Assembly: GCA_033002965.1 (NCBI GenBank) | Contig: JAURVB010014807.1 | Location: 1 to 64,000 of the forward strand | Direction of reading: 5' to 3' | Source of the DNA: Piper betle | Taxonomy: Eukaryota; Streptophyta; Magnoliopsida; Piperales; Piperaceae | Length of the DNA: 64,000 nt | In this document: positions 36,770-50,190 of the stretch, in pieces | Layout of the letters: each line of letters opens with the position of its first letter | How positions within the stretch are numbered: the stretch's first letter is position 1 | Notes under the pieces: model-generated | What the model saw: only the letters and a program-made list of their open reading frames with translations | What the model was told of the DNA's origin: nothing | Databases searched by the model: none | Translations under genes and position numbers: made by a program

Positions 36770-38330
36770 TATCCCCCAACAATTGGTATTTAGAGTCAAG
36801 TTATAATGGAGAAAGATAATTTGAAGTTTAAGATTGAAGCATTTAATGGTAAAGGAAATTTTACTCTTTAAAAGAAAGGGGTAGAAGATATTTTAGTTGA
36901 TAGAAACTCAATGAAAACGTTATCACTAAAACCTACATAGATAAATGTGACCAATTGAATAGAACTCCAAGGCAAAGCGGTGAGCACCATAAGATAATGT
37001 TTGGCAGATAAGGTGATGTACAATGTGACGGGCGAGAAGGTGATTTCAGAATTATGGTCAACGCTAGAAAATTTATACATGACAAATAATCTGTATAACA
37101 AATATTTTATTAAGCAATAGTTGTATGGACTGAAGCTTGTTGAAGGAGGGAATCTCATGGCACATATTAGTGAATTTAAAAATTTTCTTGTGCGGTTGTT
37201 GAACCTCAAAGTGAAGGTAGATGAAGATGAGAAAGCAATTATGTTTTTAATTTCTTTACCTCAATCTTATAATCACATGATGACCACTTTAACTTTGAAA
37301 AAAGACTATATCAGTTGATGTCAAGACTACTCTTTACTGTGCTGATTAGATCAGAGACGACAAGGAAGGAAAATCTCAAGAGGAAGCATTGACCACAACG
37401 AAAAGTTAAAGATTTAGAGGGGAAGACGAGTCAAAGCTTATTTGTCATTATTATAAGCAGACTGGATTGCAAAAAAGTTACATGATTTTTCGGGAAAATG
37501 ATGAAGGATCTGACTAAGTGGGTATAATTTATAAAAATAGGGATCTTCTATCAGCCACATAAAGAGAAAATTCACGTGAAGATTGGATTTTGGATTGGGG
37601 TTACTTATATCACGTGTCCAAATAAAAATTGCTTTGACTCATAAAAGTAGGCTGATTATGGAACTATAATAATGACAGATAATTTTATACGTAAAACTAT
37701 TAAGATAGGGATAGTTAAAATCGACATGTTTTATGGAGTTATGAGGACAGTAGGTGGCGTGGGGTTGAAGAAGAGCTTGATTTCATTAGTTGCTTTAAAG
37801 TCAAGAGGTTGCAGGTATTTTGTAATGGGTGGAGTTCTAAAAGTTATGAAAGGTAATAAAGCTGTGATTAAAGATGAGAAGGTTGGAAATCTATACCAGC
37901 TAATAGGGAATATGGTTAAGGTGGATCTTGGAGATTAACCCAGAGGCAAATAGAGATGGCTTATGCGCATATGCATATTCTCTGAAGAAAAGAATGCAGG
38001 AGCAGGTAGAGCTTCATTTTGTGGGTTAAATTGCGTGTTTCCCTAGCTTGAATTGAGTTACTTGAAGTAAGAGGATGCTAGTTGCCCAAGAGAAGTGAGG
38101 ATTGCCTCAGAGGTGAGGGTTCATATCGGGTTTTGGTATGAGGTTGATTTTTTATATTGGTTTGATAATATAACGAGTATATTTTCACACCACGGCAGAG
38201 ATAGATGTATTGATTAGGAGCAATTTGGAGCAGTCGAAGCAAGGAAGAAAATGATCGAGGAAGAAGCGGCAGTGCCCAGACGCTAGAAAAGTGCCGGCTC
38301 GAGCGCTAGTTGCTGGAGTTGGTGAATACC
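36770..38330 (+). mobile_element. Ty1/copia gag-protease fragment
   Basis: A PBS-like CAATTGGTATTTAGAGTCAA at about 36780 is followed by degenerate gag. The reading includes ISELWSTLENLYM near 37050, QLYGLKLVEGGNLMAHISEF (about 37110-37180), DEDEKAIMFLISLPQSYNHM and TTLTLKKD to 37318. Near 37580-37940 are traces of the protease region (WILDWGYLYHVS, then KKSLISLVALKS, GGVLKVMKG, GNLYQL). Stops and frameshifts are frequent. Integrase and RT are absent. Confidence 0.8.
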
Positions 38331-39469
38331 TTACGAAGTCCGGACATTATTTTAAAATTTTCATACAATTAGTATATTGGTAGAGGGCGATGTATGTATT
38401 TGTGGCATTTTTTTGGCTTACGCAGGGCTGCGGCCTTGCTGATCTAAGGAAACGCCTGAGGCTTATTTTAACAAAATTATATTGTTAACTCAAATATATC
38501 TTTTATTCATTGTTGTTATTGGACTTAATATGTGAAAGCACAAATGTACACCACCATTTGGATCACTAAAGGTCGGGAGAAAGCTTGGAATATTTAATGG
38601 TTTTGTGGACACTTAAAAAGAGCACCGTATGATTGTTAACTTTTACGATATTATATATACATTACATAACTATTAATTTACTTGATCTATATAATACAGA
38701 CATAAAACTTTATGATACGATCATGAGGGAAAAAGTATCTCTTGATTATTAAATTAATGATTGTTCTACTAAAATTATTTTAATTTCTTAGTACTAAGAT
38801 AATTAGTTTTAACCGATCAATGTCTGCATTAAAGGAAAAAGATACCTAAGAAATTAAGTAAAAATGATCGTCTCATTTCTGATATCAAAATAATGACCAA
38901 ACAAGCGAGTCATTAAACATCATGCGGCAATGTTATTAGTGACAAAATTGCAGGACAAAATTAGATGTCTATTTGTCACTGGATATAGGATTTGGCACGG
39001 GATTACTCAAGACAAATGCCCAATTTTCCACTAGAAATTCAAATCATGTTATGATCAAACCGCTGTCAAACCCCATGAACATGCATAGAAGAGTTAGGGT
39101 GAATGCCATTTATTTTTTCAAGTCTCATTCATGATGTTTCACTAAATTAATATTCAGGAGACAACTCCACAGAAGTGCAGCATTCCCACAAATGGTTAGA
39201 CAAGACACTTCAGGGTTCAGTACATTTCATAGATATGTAATCAAAACAGTAACTGTCATGGGTATAAGATCACTTCAAGATTACAAGATTATAAGGCAAA
39301 AAAATCATGAACTAGAGGAGCATTGCATAATAAAAGCAGATATAGCATGAACAATAGCCACAAAAATAAAATCAAAATAAAATGTATCAATGTGCCAGTA
39401 ACTTTCCGGCTTTATAATATATACAAGGTATCTATACAACAAAATTCACCTCCGTCTATACAGAACCTA
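38331..39469. other. AT-rich intergenic DNA, no gene seen
   Basis: Nothing coding is supported. The right-hand part (from about 39100) is presumably 3' UTR and downstream region of the LUL gene, which reads leftwards. Confidence 0.5.
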
Positions 39470-42400
39470 TCACTGATCACCCTTTTCGACCTTGATCTCC
39501 ATGAGTTGTTCAACTGGTTGGCGACAAATGGGGCATTTATTTGATTGTAGTCTTAATAATTTCGCACATTCACTGCACAGGCACTGGAATGCAAAATCAA
39601 AGTCAAATAAAGAAGTAAATTCAGTTTAAGCAGCCTCTGAAAAATAACTGACTATTTTCCTAGAGTATGCTTTCAACAGATCCATAATGCATAGTATTAT
39701 AGTGGGTACTAGGGTTATCTTTTCCTGTCAAAAACTTAATCCGCTAAAAGCACATAGTTTATTTCCAAGAATGTTTCAAACTTCCTCTACCTTTCCTTAC
39801 AATTGTATTCGCATAGGAGTAAGTAATGTACATTTCCTTCCCTAATCAATATCTGGTTCACGTAGCATGACAAAACCCTATAAAAAGCTTAAGACACAAC
39901 TGGAACGTTTTCACTAGAACATAGTTTCCACTGCCACTAAGAGACATATGCAGACAGTACGGTAAAAAGAACATAGTTTCCACTGCCACTAAGAGATGGG
40001 CATCTATGACTTAAGAACTCAAGAATTCTAGGTTGATTATGTAGATTAATTCTGAAGTCAAAATGAAACCTATTTCTGAACTGGTTTGTCTTAAAAAAAT
40101 AAATTCTATATCTACCTCCTAGAGGTAAGAGTTAATCTGTTCGCATATAAAGTTGGACTATCATTACACCATGGGATTCTTCTCATGTATGCACCTGCAC
40201 CATGGTGTTTAGATTTTGCAATAGCTCTATTTTATCTTGCACAAGTGGCTCTTGCTTGTAGAGATCTATCGTCCACATTAAAGATGGAATAAAAGAAAAC
40301 GTTTGTTGCAAAATTGGTAATCATGAAGATTTGTTCACATGGTTAGATACTTAGGTGGAATCTATTATTTGAATGCCCTTGTTCTAGGCTAATGATGTTT
40401 CCTAGGCTAAAATTACAAATCATAGTGATTTTCCACACATGCAGAATAGACATGGTTGAAACAAATTAGCAAGAACAACAAGGAAGGCAGGTTGCCTTCT
40501 ACAATGAACATGCATAACGTAAGCGCTTCCTCATAATATCACTCTTTTATGTCTGGAGCATCTTCGAGATTTTGTTTATATAAGAGTATTTTGTCATCTT
40601 GAAAGTTTTTAATCTTTGCAGGTCAGATTTATCTTCGTTAAGATGTTTATGAAGTCTTTTGTCTTATGAGAAGATTATTTGTACTTTCTTCTTTGTTCCT
40701 CTTTTTGGCAATAGAATTTTCAATTATCAAAAAGAAAATTAAAGTAATGATATTTTTTATCCTTCAAGTCCTCATATCTTGAGTCTTGACAGAAAATTAT
40801 GTTGACATCTTCATAATTATAATTAATAATTACCTAGATGTGAAACAGCATTATTTAGCACATAAAAAAGTTCATTTTCTAAAATTACTCACTTTAGCTT
40901 TAGGCTTTCTGTATATCATTCTCAATATTTACTATACTCCTTTCTAATAAATCAAGATATTTTTAAATTTGAATTGATTCAAGCAATGCCCCATGGTGAT
41001 GTCAAAACACATTAGATCACTGGCGAAGAATTGCCAGTTGACTAGGACCTCTTGTCAAGTATTGTACCATCTGCCACTGGTAAGGGTCTCAAACAAAATG
41101 CTCGTGCCACTTATAGCTTATCACACTCAATTATCGTGGTAATCATTTCAAAATATAAATATAAGGCAGTCAGTTAAATGTAATTGTAAAACCTGCAATA
41201 CTTTCCATCATCAAAGCCAGAATCTTCCTCTCCGGAAGATTAAATACATCAATTTGGGAAATAATATCAAGACCAGAGTAACAAATCTGTTCCTATAGAT
41301 TTAGATATGCTTGCAGATCTATTCTATTTTCTTAATGATTTGACATGATTATCAATATTGGGATTTCAATCAAGTGGCATCGAGATTTTATTCATGTTGA
41401 TTTATTGAGAACTTGGATTTAATATCGTGCTTTCTTAATTTTTTATTTGATTGATGCGTGTATGAGAATGAAATAAAATGATTAAAAGAAACATCACAAC
41501 TTAAATCTACCAGTAGCTAATTACCATATGTCGACAAGGCATACAGCGGTATTCTTCGGTTCTGACATGCAAATGACACATTCTTTTCCTGAATCACTGT
41601 CATCGTACTCTGCCTCCACTGAGCTCCCAATGCCAAAATCTCACGAAGCTCATAATGAACTCCATTTACCCACAAAACTTGCTTCACCACCTTCACTTGG
41701 AAAGGGCCTCCACTCTTACACTCAATGATTGCCTGAGTGATCTGTGAGCTGGGAGAACTAGGTTGGGGTTCACTAGGTTGACTTTCAGCTGGAGTAGGGG
41801 ATTTTTCTTGAGCAGATATAACTAAAGGATAAACATCATCCTCCATTGGTTTTGAAAGTTGATCCCACTCAAAGAAGCCAAGGTCAACACCAGTTCCAGA
41901 AGGTTGACGAAATTTCTGGCTAGGCCCCTTAGAAAAAGGAACCTGTACTGGACACATATCTCGGTAAAGTGGAGAGAAATTGCAGTTTTCACCTTCCTTC
42001 GCAAAATAGCAGATTGTAATACTACACAAAGGAGAAAACAAACAACAAGATTAGGAGCTTCACGAAACTGAGGTAAATTGAAAATTAAAATAATATGAAA
42101 ATTCTACCATACCACTCCACATTTAGAGAATATGCAGCAATATTACAGACCAAGCAATTTGATACAGTATATAAGAAACTAGTGAAAATGCTCGTTTTCT
42201 AGCTAATTACATCATCAAATCAGTGGAGACCTCATCAAAATTATTCTTCTTGCAAATTTGGGAGGTATTGCTGACCGTCTTCATATACAAGTGGAAAATT
42301 TCCACCAAAACATGTATCAATAAACATAGTCACTCAAGTATATAAGAAACTAGTAAAAATGCTCTATGTATTCATTGTCAAAATACCATCTGTCACTCCT

Positions 42401-44533
42401 AATAAATTTGGACTCTATTCACACTTTTTATAAAAGGACATACCAAATATTAGGAGTTGAAATTTAGCAACTTTACAAATAATATCTTCCTCTCCTTCTT
42501 CTACCTTATCCAAAGCTGAGGCTAGGGACAAGGATCCTATTACACCATTCCCCACGATCATAAACTATGTCCGAGCTCAAATCAAGTTAGCACAAATCAT
42601 TTTGGATAGCCCCTATTCATATTCATTTTGGTCTTCCTCTACCCTCTTTTGAAAATTAGAAAATTGTAAACCAAATCTCTTCACAACTGCATCAGTTTCA
42701 TTGCACATGCCTCATTATGCTTTATGATTAGTATGTTCCAATAAAATTAATAAATATCTAGAACTTGAATAACCTTTACCCTTCTAAAATTAATATACAA
42801 TCTGAGCTACTCCACATATCATCCGGTCGGTTTAAAAAATTTGTACTCCATCATAGCACCAAGGAAACTTCATTACAGAAAGAGGGGAGGAAAAGACTAC
42901 TTGAAACCAGCTAATAACCCAAATGAAAAACAACCATTTTGAGATTCTTCATGTACTACTCAGTTAAAAAACAATGTCTTCAACCTAAGCTGAGGATGTT
43001 TCGAGCCAATGGCTGAAATCCTTAATTGGACACGATAACATTAACAAAAGAGGTTGGGCCTCAAGATTTCAAGCTAACAGAACTAATTATTGATGCATAT
43101 GGGAAAGTGATTGCCTGCAGCACTATCTTCTAGGGGTTTTTTACATTGCACAGTGGCCAAGAAGAAAACAACAAGTTAAAACTATCCCTTTCGATGTCTT
43201 CTGAGAGCTTCACTATGCCCCAAGGCCTATGACAAGCAAACATAAAACTAACATCTTTCATGTTGTATGGATGCCCCCAATAGTGTGAGCATTTCTATTC
43301 ATTAAAAAGCCCTAATAATCACCAAGGGGGTAACATGATATTAACCATAAACAGGTATAAGAAAAAAATGACTTCAGGACCAAAGCTTGACAGGTAAGTA
43401 ATTGCCTTATTGTCTTCCCAAAAAAAGAAGAGGCTAAAATTGCAGGATACTAACTTATACTACATCTTATTTGCTTCTCTTCCATTTAACTCAAACCTAT
43501 GTTTCCCTATCCTCAACTTAATTGCCACCAATACTCTGTTAACTCGCTTCTAAGAAAATCAGAAATGTGGTCAAGGAAATATCACACCCACAGATCCACT
43601 CCAAAATACCTAGCGACAGAAATAGACTTTATTAACCAACATTCAACCACTCCAAAGTTCCTGAAACACTTTGGCCGCAAATATACAACACTGAATCACT
43701 CCAAAGTACCTAAACAAGCTTTGCACTAAACATACAAAATTGAACCCCAACTGTCCAAATTCAATTCACGGTAAGAAGGAAAACATGAGAGGACACAACA
43801 AACAATGCAGCATCTACAAGTGATGATCAACCAGCAATCTGTCACCCCCAAATTCGCACAATTACACAAAAAAGAAAAACAACATTTTTATCAGCGCGCA
43901 ACTATGAATTCGCAAACTTATGAATGAAAGCATATACCATCCATCGACGGCAGCATCAAACGTGAAGCAGACGAGAACGCGGTCGGGATCCGCCTCATCC
44001 GCCTCAAGCCGGATCGTCTCCTTGTGCACATTCACAACGTTCTTCACCGTCGTCGTCTTCTGATGCTCCACGTACAGCGGCGGCGGCGTTCAGAGGCGGA
44101 CCCACCGGCCAGTACGCCGGCCGATACTGCGCCGCCGCTGCCCACCCGCTCCCCCGCCCAGAGCAATAATACGGCGCAGCGTATCTCCCAGCGAAGGGAC
44201 CAGCGTACTGGTACCCACTCCCGTAGCCAGGGTACGGCTGGGGCAGCGGTGCGGGGTAGTGGAATTGCGCCGGCGCCGGTTGGTACGGAGGTGGCGCCGG
44301 CGGTGGGAAGGCCTGGTTCGGCGGCGGCGCAGGTGGATGGGCGGTGGGAGGGGGATGGGGTAGGGGGAATGTTGGTGTTGTTGTCTGTGATTAATATTAT
44401 TATTAGGGTTTGAAGAAGAAGATTGGCCCATTTGTGAGGGGAAATGGGAGGAGTTTGGAGGGGAAGAGGAGGTGAGGGTGGGAGAAGATGGAGAAGAGGA
44501 TTGACCCAGACCCATTTGTTTTCTTCCTCCCAT
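39470..44533 (-). CDS. LUL: LOG2/LUL-type RING E3 ubiquitin ligase, with frame breaks
   Basis: The family has an N-myristoylated MG start, a proline-rich region, a DAR2 domain and a C-terminal C3HC4 RING that recruits E2 enzymes at membranes. Exons: 44533-43938, 42021-41525 and 39583-39470, all with GT-AG introns. Seen are MGQSSSS (44441; alternative ATGs at 44515 and 44533), a P/Y-rich stretch ([26 protein letters not shown]), [88 protein letters not shown], then exon 3 [20 protein letters not shown]. As given, the frame breaks four times: near 44353, just before the YVEHQK codons (near 44076), after ELREI (near 41632), and before the PCRHM codons (near 41543). Each looks like a single-base change. 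Either this is a young pseudogene or the assembly carries indel errors; splice sites and RING cysteines are otherwise kept. Confidence 0.85.
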
Positions 44534-44579
44534 TTTGGTTCCAAATTAAATTACAAATTGTTATTAGGGCAGCAGTGCC

Positions 44580-46680
44580 GCTAGCATGCGCCCATGACTA
44601 GCCTTAATCTAACCTAAGTCATTCGATTATAAAAATTGCCTAATTTATTTTATATTTAAAAAATACTCCCCTATTTTTACCCGTCAATCAGGTCGTGTCT
44701 CTTTCTACAACAACGGCCATGGACCGATCCGACTACAAGCTACTGGATCCGACCATACTTGGTGTTACAGCCGTGATTCATGGGCGTTGCCGGGAACTAG
44801 GGTTTAGGTATTGTCCATACGTTTCCCGCGTCTATGAGGGGGTAGCGGTGGCTATCCGAGTGGTGGAAATAACATACCGAAGCTAACCCGTGTCGAGTTG
44901 CAGGTTACAACCCGAGGTGCACGAAGCTGCTGAGTAACCAAGCATGGCGATGGAGCATGGCGTCGAGTTACAGTAGTTGTGTCGGCACATGGGTTGGTAT
45001 TTGGTGTATCGAGCATGTGGCCAAGTCCAGTCAAGAAACCTCAAGTTGCTGCTGATCGGTGTTTGGGTCAGCAGATTGAGGTGTGGTGCAACCGTGGACC
45101 GAGCAGCCTACCGAGCCAAGTGTGCAGCACAGAGTGCCGAGCAACCGCCAGTACCGAGCAAAATAGCTGTACTGTGTTGTGGAACAGTACGGAGCACGGG
45201 CGCAGGCGAGCGCGCGGTCGTGCACGCAGGTGTGCGTGCGAGGAGCGGCAAGCGCGCGGGTGCGTGGGTGCGCGACGGTGCCCGCTGACGTTCGCATGAG
45301 CGGGCGCTCGCTGGTGTGTGCATAGGCGCATGTGCGAGCAAGTGCTGGTGTGCACGACAGTGAATGGGCATGCACGAGCGGCAGTGCTGGTGTGGTGCAA
45401 TGGTGGTGGACCATTGCCTGCATGTGTTTGGTGAATTGCTGAGGGAGGTTGAACCATGTCTGGACGTTGCTGGGGTCGAGCCGGTGGGCGAAATGGGTTG
45501 ACCAGTGGTGTAGCCAAGGGTTTGTGAAGAAGCTTCATGGAAGTTGCTAGGGGCGTATCTTGGTGGAAGATTTGATATGCATATCCAGGGACGTTAAGGC
45601 TGCAACAAACTTCTGAGGATAACCACAAGGCCGTAGGGGTGAACCTGGACGTGGTGTGGTGCTGGGTTCTGGATACGGTGAGATTGCAGATCTTTGTGGA
45701 TAGAGATGCTGGGTCCGGAGTTATCTGAAACAGAAGGGGCGTGGTGCATATCTGCACGGGGTTGAATGCTGAGAAGAGGATCAGTGGATCAGGACAGATC
45801 GCCAGATCAGAAGGGAAAGACATGGGAGTGGATCAAGAGAGGAATCGAGTCCGGAGAGGAGGAGAGTTCCTGAGATTCCAGACATGTTCCCTTGTGAGGA
45901 AAAGCAACATGGTGCGGCTGGTGAGAAAGGAGCGTGGAGTTGTTGCAGCCGGTGTTCGTGGTGAGTACTGGAACTTCATCGACTTGCTGGAAACCAGGTA
46001 CACATTGTTAGATTGCTTGTGTTGGCAATCGGGGTAGAGTTACTTGGGGAGTAATTTGTTGTGTGCCTTTGTATTTGTGGGTACATTGGGGCGAGGCTGT
46101 GGGGGCTGTCCACAAGCCGAGCAGGTGCTTGAGTGGAGTTCGAGTGCTTATAAAATCCTTATGATCGGGTTAATGATATAAGGTTGGGAAGTGTTTTCCC
46201 GTAATCTGTGTTTTGCTTGTTGGCTGGCGTTTTAGATAGGGAACTTCTGTATCCTAGGTCACGATCAAAGTTTACAAGGCAACCAGTTGCGGTAAATGGT
46301 GCTAAGACAAGCAAGGGCAGACGGCACAAACCCAAGACACATAATTGCTGGTTGGGCGATCGGGCAGTGTTGCGTGTGGTGTTGTTTGACCCCTGGAATA
46401 GCCTATCGGCAAGGCGTGTCGATAGCCAGAAGTGTTGTGTCAGTGTTTGGTGCAATACCAACACACTGTGATCGAGCGACGGGTTGAAGGCAGCAACCTT
46501 GGGGTGTTGAGGTTGGCCGAACACAGGTTGGTATTTGCGTTGTAGGCTTCCATAGTTTGTTCAAAGTTGCGTACTTGGTTTTAGGCTGGTGTTCTCAGGT
46601 GAGAATACGCCGTACAGGACTAGTTAGGATCGAAAAATTTTGGGTTCTTAAATCAGGCCCGTGACACTTGGCTAGATATG
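44580..46680. other. GC-rich region upstream of LUL, probably a decayed LTR
   Basis: Base composition shifts sharply here. The block begins near TGTCTCTTTCTAC (44696) and ends near CAGGCCCGTGACA (46668), LTR-like termini, but I see no matching target duplication or second LTR. Overlapping frames exist on both strands (the longest 45068-45823 on the minus strand), rich in P, H, R and S, and none resembles a known family. The stretch 45130-45370 is dominated by GTGCG/CGAGC-type low complexity. Confidence 0.35.
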
Positions 46681-47220
46681 GCTAACATAATCAAAATTTG
46701 CCATCGGCAATGGTTATTTTTAAGTTCACGACGGTCAAACCACCCATAGTAAGATCCGACCAGATCTCCTTGGCCCCAATCGAATCTAGCTTGTGATAAC
46801 TATCCAAATGAGTGATCCAACCTTTGGTACAAAACTTTAATTTCTTTTTCGTAAGATTTGATTTGAGTTGTCTTTATAATTAGACAGTTCAAATTAAAAT
46901 AGGCACAAGAAAGTTGGTTCACGAAACTTTATTTATTTATTTATTTATTATTATTAAGAGAAAAATTAAGGTGAGTTACTCCTCATATATCTTATATATA
47001 AGCTACACCTCTAACTTAAATTTTTTAGGTTTCTCACATGATAAAGTCCACATAAATGATAAATAGAGTGCATAAGTAGGGAGTTTTTTCGTCAATATGT
47101 CCTACGTTTAAATTTTTGAAAAGTGCATTAGTTTAAAAAAATTCTAAAATTAATTTTTATCACAATTACTTTGATAATTAAGATAAAAGTGTTAAAATAA
47201 TTAGAATAATTCGAAAATCT
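46681..47220. other. AT-rich spacer, no gene seen
   Basis: No coding signal. An ATTT tract lies near 46929-46957. Similarity to the block at 5890 begins at about 47235. Confidence 0.5.
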
Positions 47221-47234
47221 GTGCTATAATTATT

Positions 47235-50190
47235 TACTCTTACATTTATCTATAAAAATTTTAAATGGTATGACCCTCTAAAGTAATCCAAATGAAAATT
47301 ACTATAACTCGTACAAAGCTACAAGTTATATGAGTTGTGCCTCATAAAAGGCTCTTACAACAATAACAACCACTTCGAATGGATACCTCTCTTTGATGCT
47401 GAGATTTTGGTATAATATAAAGTGGTGACAAGTGATGAAAGATTTTGTAGTGCACAAAATATATATCTATTTTTTTATAATGAACATGGGGATATAAATT
47501 GTTCCATGGAGATAATACGAATTACTGTTCGGACTACATATCGTCCCATCTTAACAACCAACATTAACCCAATAAAGAACCTGTCGTGACAAGAACAGCT
47601 TTGCCTCTGATGAGCACCTGTTGTGTTTCAACGTCCAGGCGAAGATCTAAAATTCCACCTCTTGGTGATGCCTGGTAGAAAAAATAAGTTATGCATAGAT
47701 TGTCTGTATAAATAGATAGATAGATAGATAGACAGATAGACGAATAAATAAATAAAAAGATACATAGACAAATATATAGATCACATATATGGTATGCTAT
47801 AAGTAACATTTTCTCAGCTTTTTGACATATAATTAGATAATTATTAGATAGATAGCTTGATAAATAAATAAATAAATAAATAAGATAAATAAACAAATAA
47901 AAGGACCTGGTATGCAATAAAATCACATTTTCCAAGCTTTTTGTTCCAATAGCTTACTAATGCACAATGAGCACTCTCGCAAACAGGATCCTACTGGAAG
48001 ACCTAGCTGCGTTAGGTTAATGATAAATTATAGGGAGGTTTTTTAATAATACTATTTGATTAATCTTTTATCAGTTTCAGGGGTAACCGGTGACTTGCAT
48101 TTAGGTTAATGAGAAAACCTTATTCCTTGAACTATCTTTTGAATTAAGAGAAGGTTCGTACAACATGTTTCAAATCCTTTTTGGGAGGCCATAAGGCCAA
48201 ACAAATACTAAGGATTTGATTTAATTATTTTTACTACGTGAAATAAAAAACTTATTCTAACTTCTAATAACTACCACAAAATCACTAGACAACCAATTCC
48301 ATCCTTGGGAAACATCGTTAACCTTTCGTTAGACTATCAATTTCACCCTTTGGAAACATCATTACCCCAGCGCTAGTATATAATAGCACAATACAATGAG
48401 ATGCTCATATTGTACATTTCATTGATTTCATTGATGACTGTGAGTATGTTTGTTTCAATTTGTTATCAAAGGATTGCCCAACTATTTAACCGTTTTTCTT
48501 TAATGCGTGTAATTTATCACCAAGAGATTCATTTTAAGGTCAATTCAATACAAGAAGTCAAATTCTTCCCATCCAAATTTTACTATAAACCATATATTTT
48601 AAGTTATATGTATGGTTTTCTTTCTAATAGTTCATCGTCAGTAAAGAATAAATTAGATTATATATAACAATTTGGAATATCCATCTCTTAAAGATTCAAA
48701 TATAAATTTAGAGTATCGATTTCTTCATAAAGATTAAGGTACGCTTTTACTTCTAATATTATTTCTTAAATATTTAATACGATGTTGATCTTATCAATTC
48801 TAACAGATCAGTGATGTAAGATCAGAACTATATTTTTATTACAACTTTGCAATTATAAAGTTGACTTGAGGGTCTTTCCTTGGGATTGTCCTCCACTCAA
48901 CTGTTATAACACACAAGCTATCATCTCAAGTTGGTAATGATATGTCTCGTATATATGGTATGGAGTTCAGATTGTAGCTTGATGAATCAAAGCAACAAAA
49001 TTAGTTAATGCAATTATTTTGTTCTTAACTCTTAGTAGACTGACTGTGATTTATTATCCTTCTTTATTTCTTATATCTTAATACTGCTTCAGAAGAGGCA
49101 ATGTGATCACTTGCATATGTTTGCTGCAAAAAAATAAGCATGTACCTTCCATGATCATAGATTTTCTTCCTTCAACCCGGAGTGGGAGCTTGACAAAGAA
49201 ACCGAGCCAAAGCACATACATACATCTAATCTTGTAACTCTGATACAAATTATTATCCCCATTCTACAGTCCATCTTATCAAGCGAGGCACATCGTGGAG
49301 GAATTAAGATTATACCAACAGAGTACCTGTCATAACAGTTACAGCTTCACCTCTCACCAGCACTCGCTGTGTTTCCACATCCAGATGAAGATCAAGAACT
49401 CCACCTCTTGATGATGCCTGGTGCAAAAAATAAGTTCATGCAAAGATGGTAAAGAAGAAAGGGGAAAGAAGATAAAACACACATTACAGAGATATATATA
49501 CCTGGTAAGCAATAAAATCAGATTTTCCAAGCTTTTTGCTCCAATAGTTCACCAATGCACAATGTGCAGTCCCGCAGACAGGATCCTGGAAGGCGTTAGC
49601 TATGTGCACGTAATATAATGTTCAGGTGTATGCCTTGCTTTTCATGTTGCTCACTTTTGTAATGCTTTTAAGCAATTATAACATCTAAGATGCTAAGTGG
49701 CCATATGATAACTAAGAAAACCAACGGCGCGCTGAAGCAAACTGCAGTTATGGTGATAACATTCGCGGCCTAAAATTGAGAGAAATAGCACATTAGAATC
49801 TACATTCCTTATCAGCAATGGAGAGAAATGTTGCAGTAGGATCCATATCCCCACCACATCTCATATACTCATCTTCCCCATTCCACCTAATACCCAAAGG
49901 TTGTTAGAGACATAGACCTTAAACTAGGATCTATGCAAATACAAATGGCAAAATTTTTGTAGTCCGATGCCCTTTTTGACATTAACCCTCTTTTATTTAG
50001 GCTTGGAACTCAGCAACCCATCTAGCGGAATTCCCCAATAAGGTCATCTAATTTAAATATAAGTCCACTAATTGCAAGTAGTGCTCATTCATATGGTAGA
50101 AAAGACTAATGAAAATCTTATAAAAAAAACTGAAACTAAGCAACTTCGTAAGTACAAAGCAATTAATGCCACTAACATGGATTTTGACAA
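47235..50190 (-). repeat. Segment duplicated at 5890-8755
   Basis: Same-orientation similarity to 5890-8755 covers the whole block, including a 265-bp stretch at 48401-48667 that is nearly identical to 6964-7230. It contains introns 4 and 5, the last two exons of the PhzF-like gene and the extra exon pair downstream. GATA/AAAT simple repeats occur at 47710-47760 and 47855-47895. The copy here is attached to a full gene, so it is more likely the source. Confidence 0.85.
47564..47990 (-). other. Second, intact-looking pair of terminal exons of the PhzF-like gene
   Basis: Exon 5' (47907-47990, 84 nt) and exon 6' (47564-47671, 108 nt) have exactly the lengths and phases of the gene's own exons 5 and 6. 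Exon 5' is preceded by CAGTAG and followed by GTCC; exon 6' is preceded by CCAG and ends with its own TAA. Together they read DPVCESAHCALVSYWNKKLGK... and ASPRGGILDLRLDVET..., ending SLLG. There is no stop or frameshift. They could serve as alternative 3' exons if exon 4 splices past exons 5 and 6. The glycine of DPVCG is replaced by glutamate here. Without transcripts, use of these exons is unproven. Confidence 0.65.

Noticed and set aside
45068..45823. 251-codon minus-strand reading frame
   Set aside because: Low-complexity P/H/R/S text in GC-rich DNA, with competing frames on both strands and no recognisable domain. Not listed as a gene.
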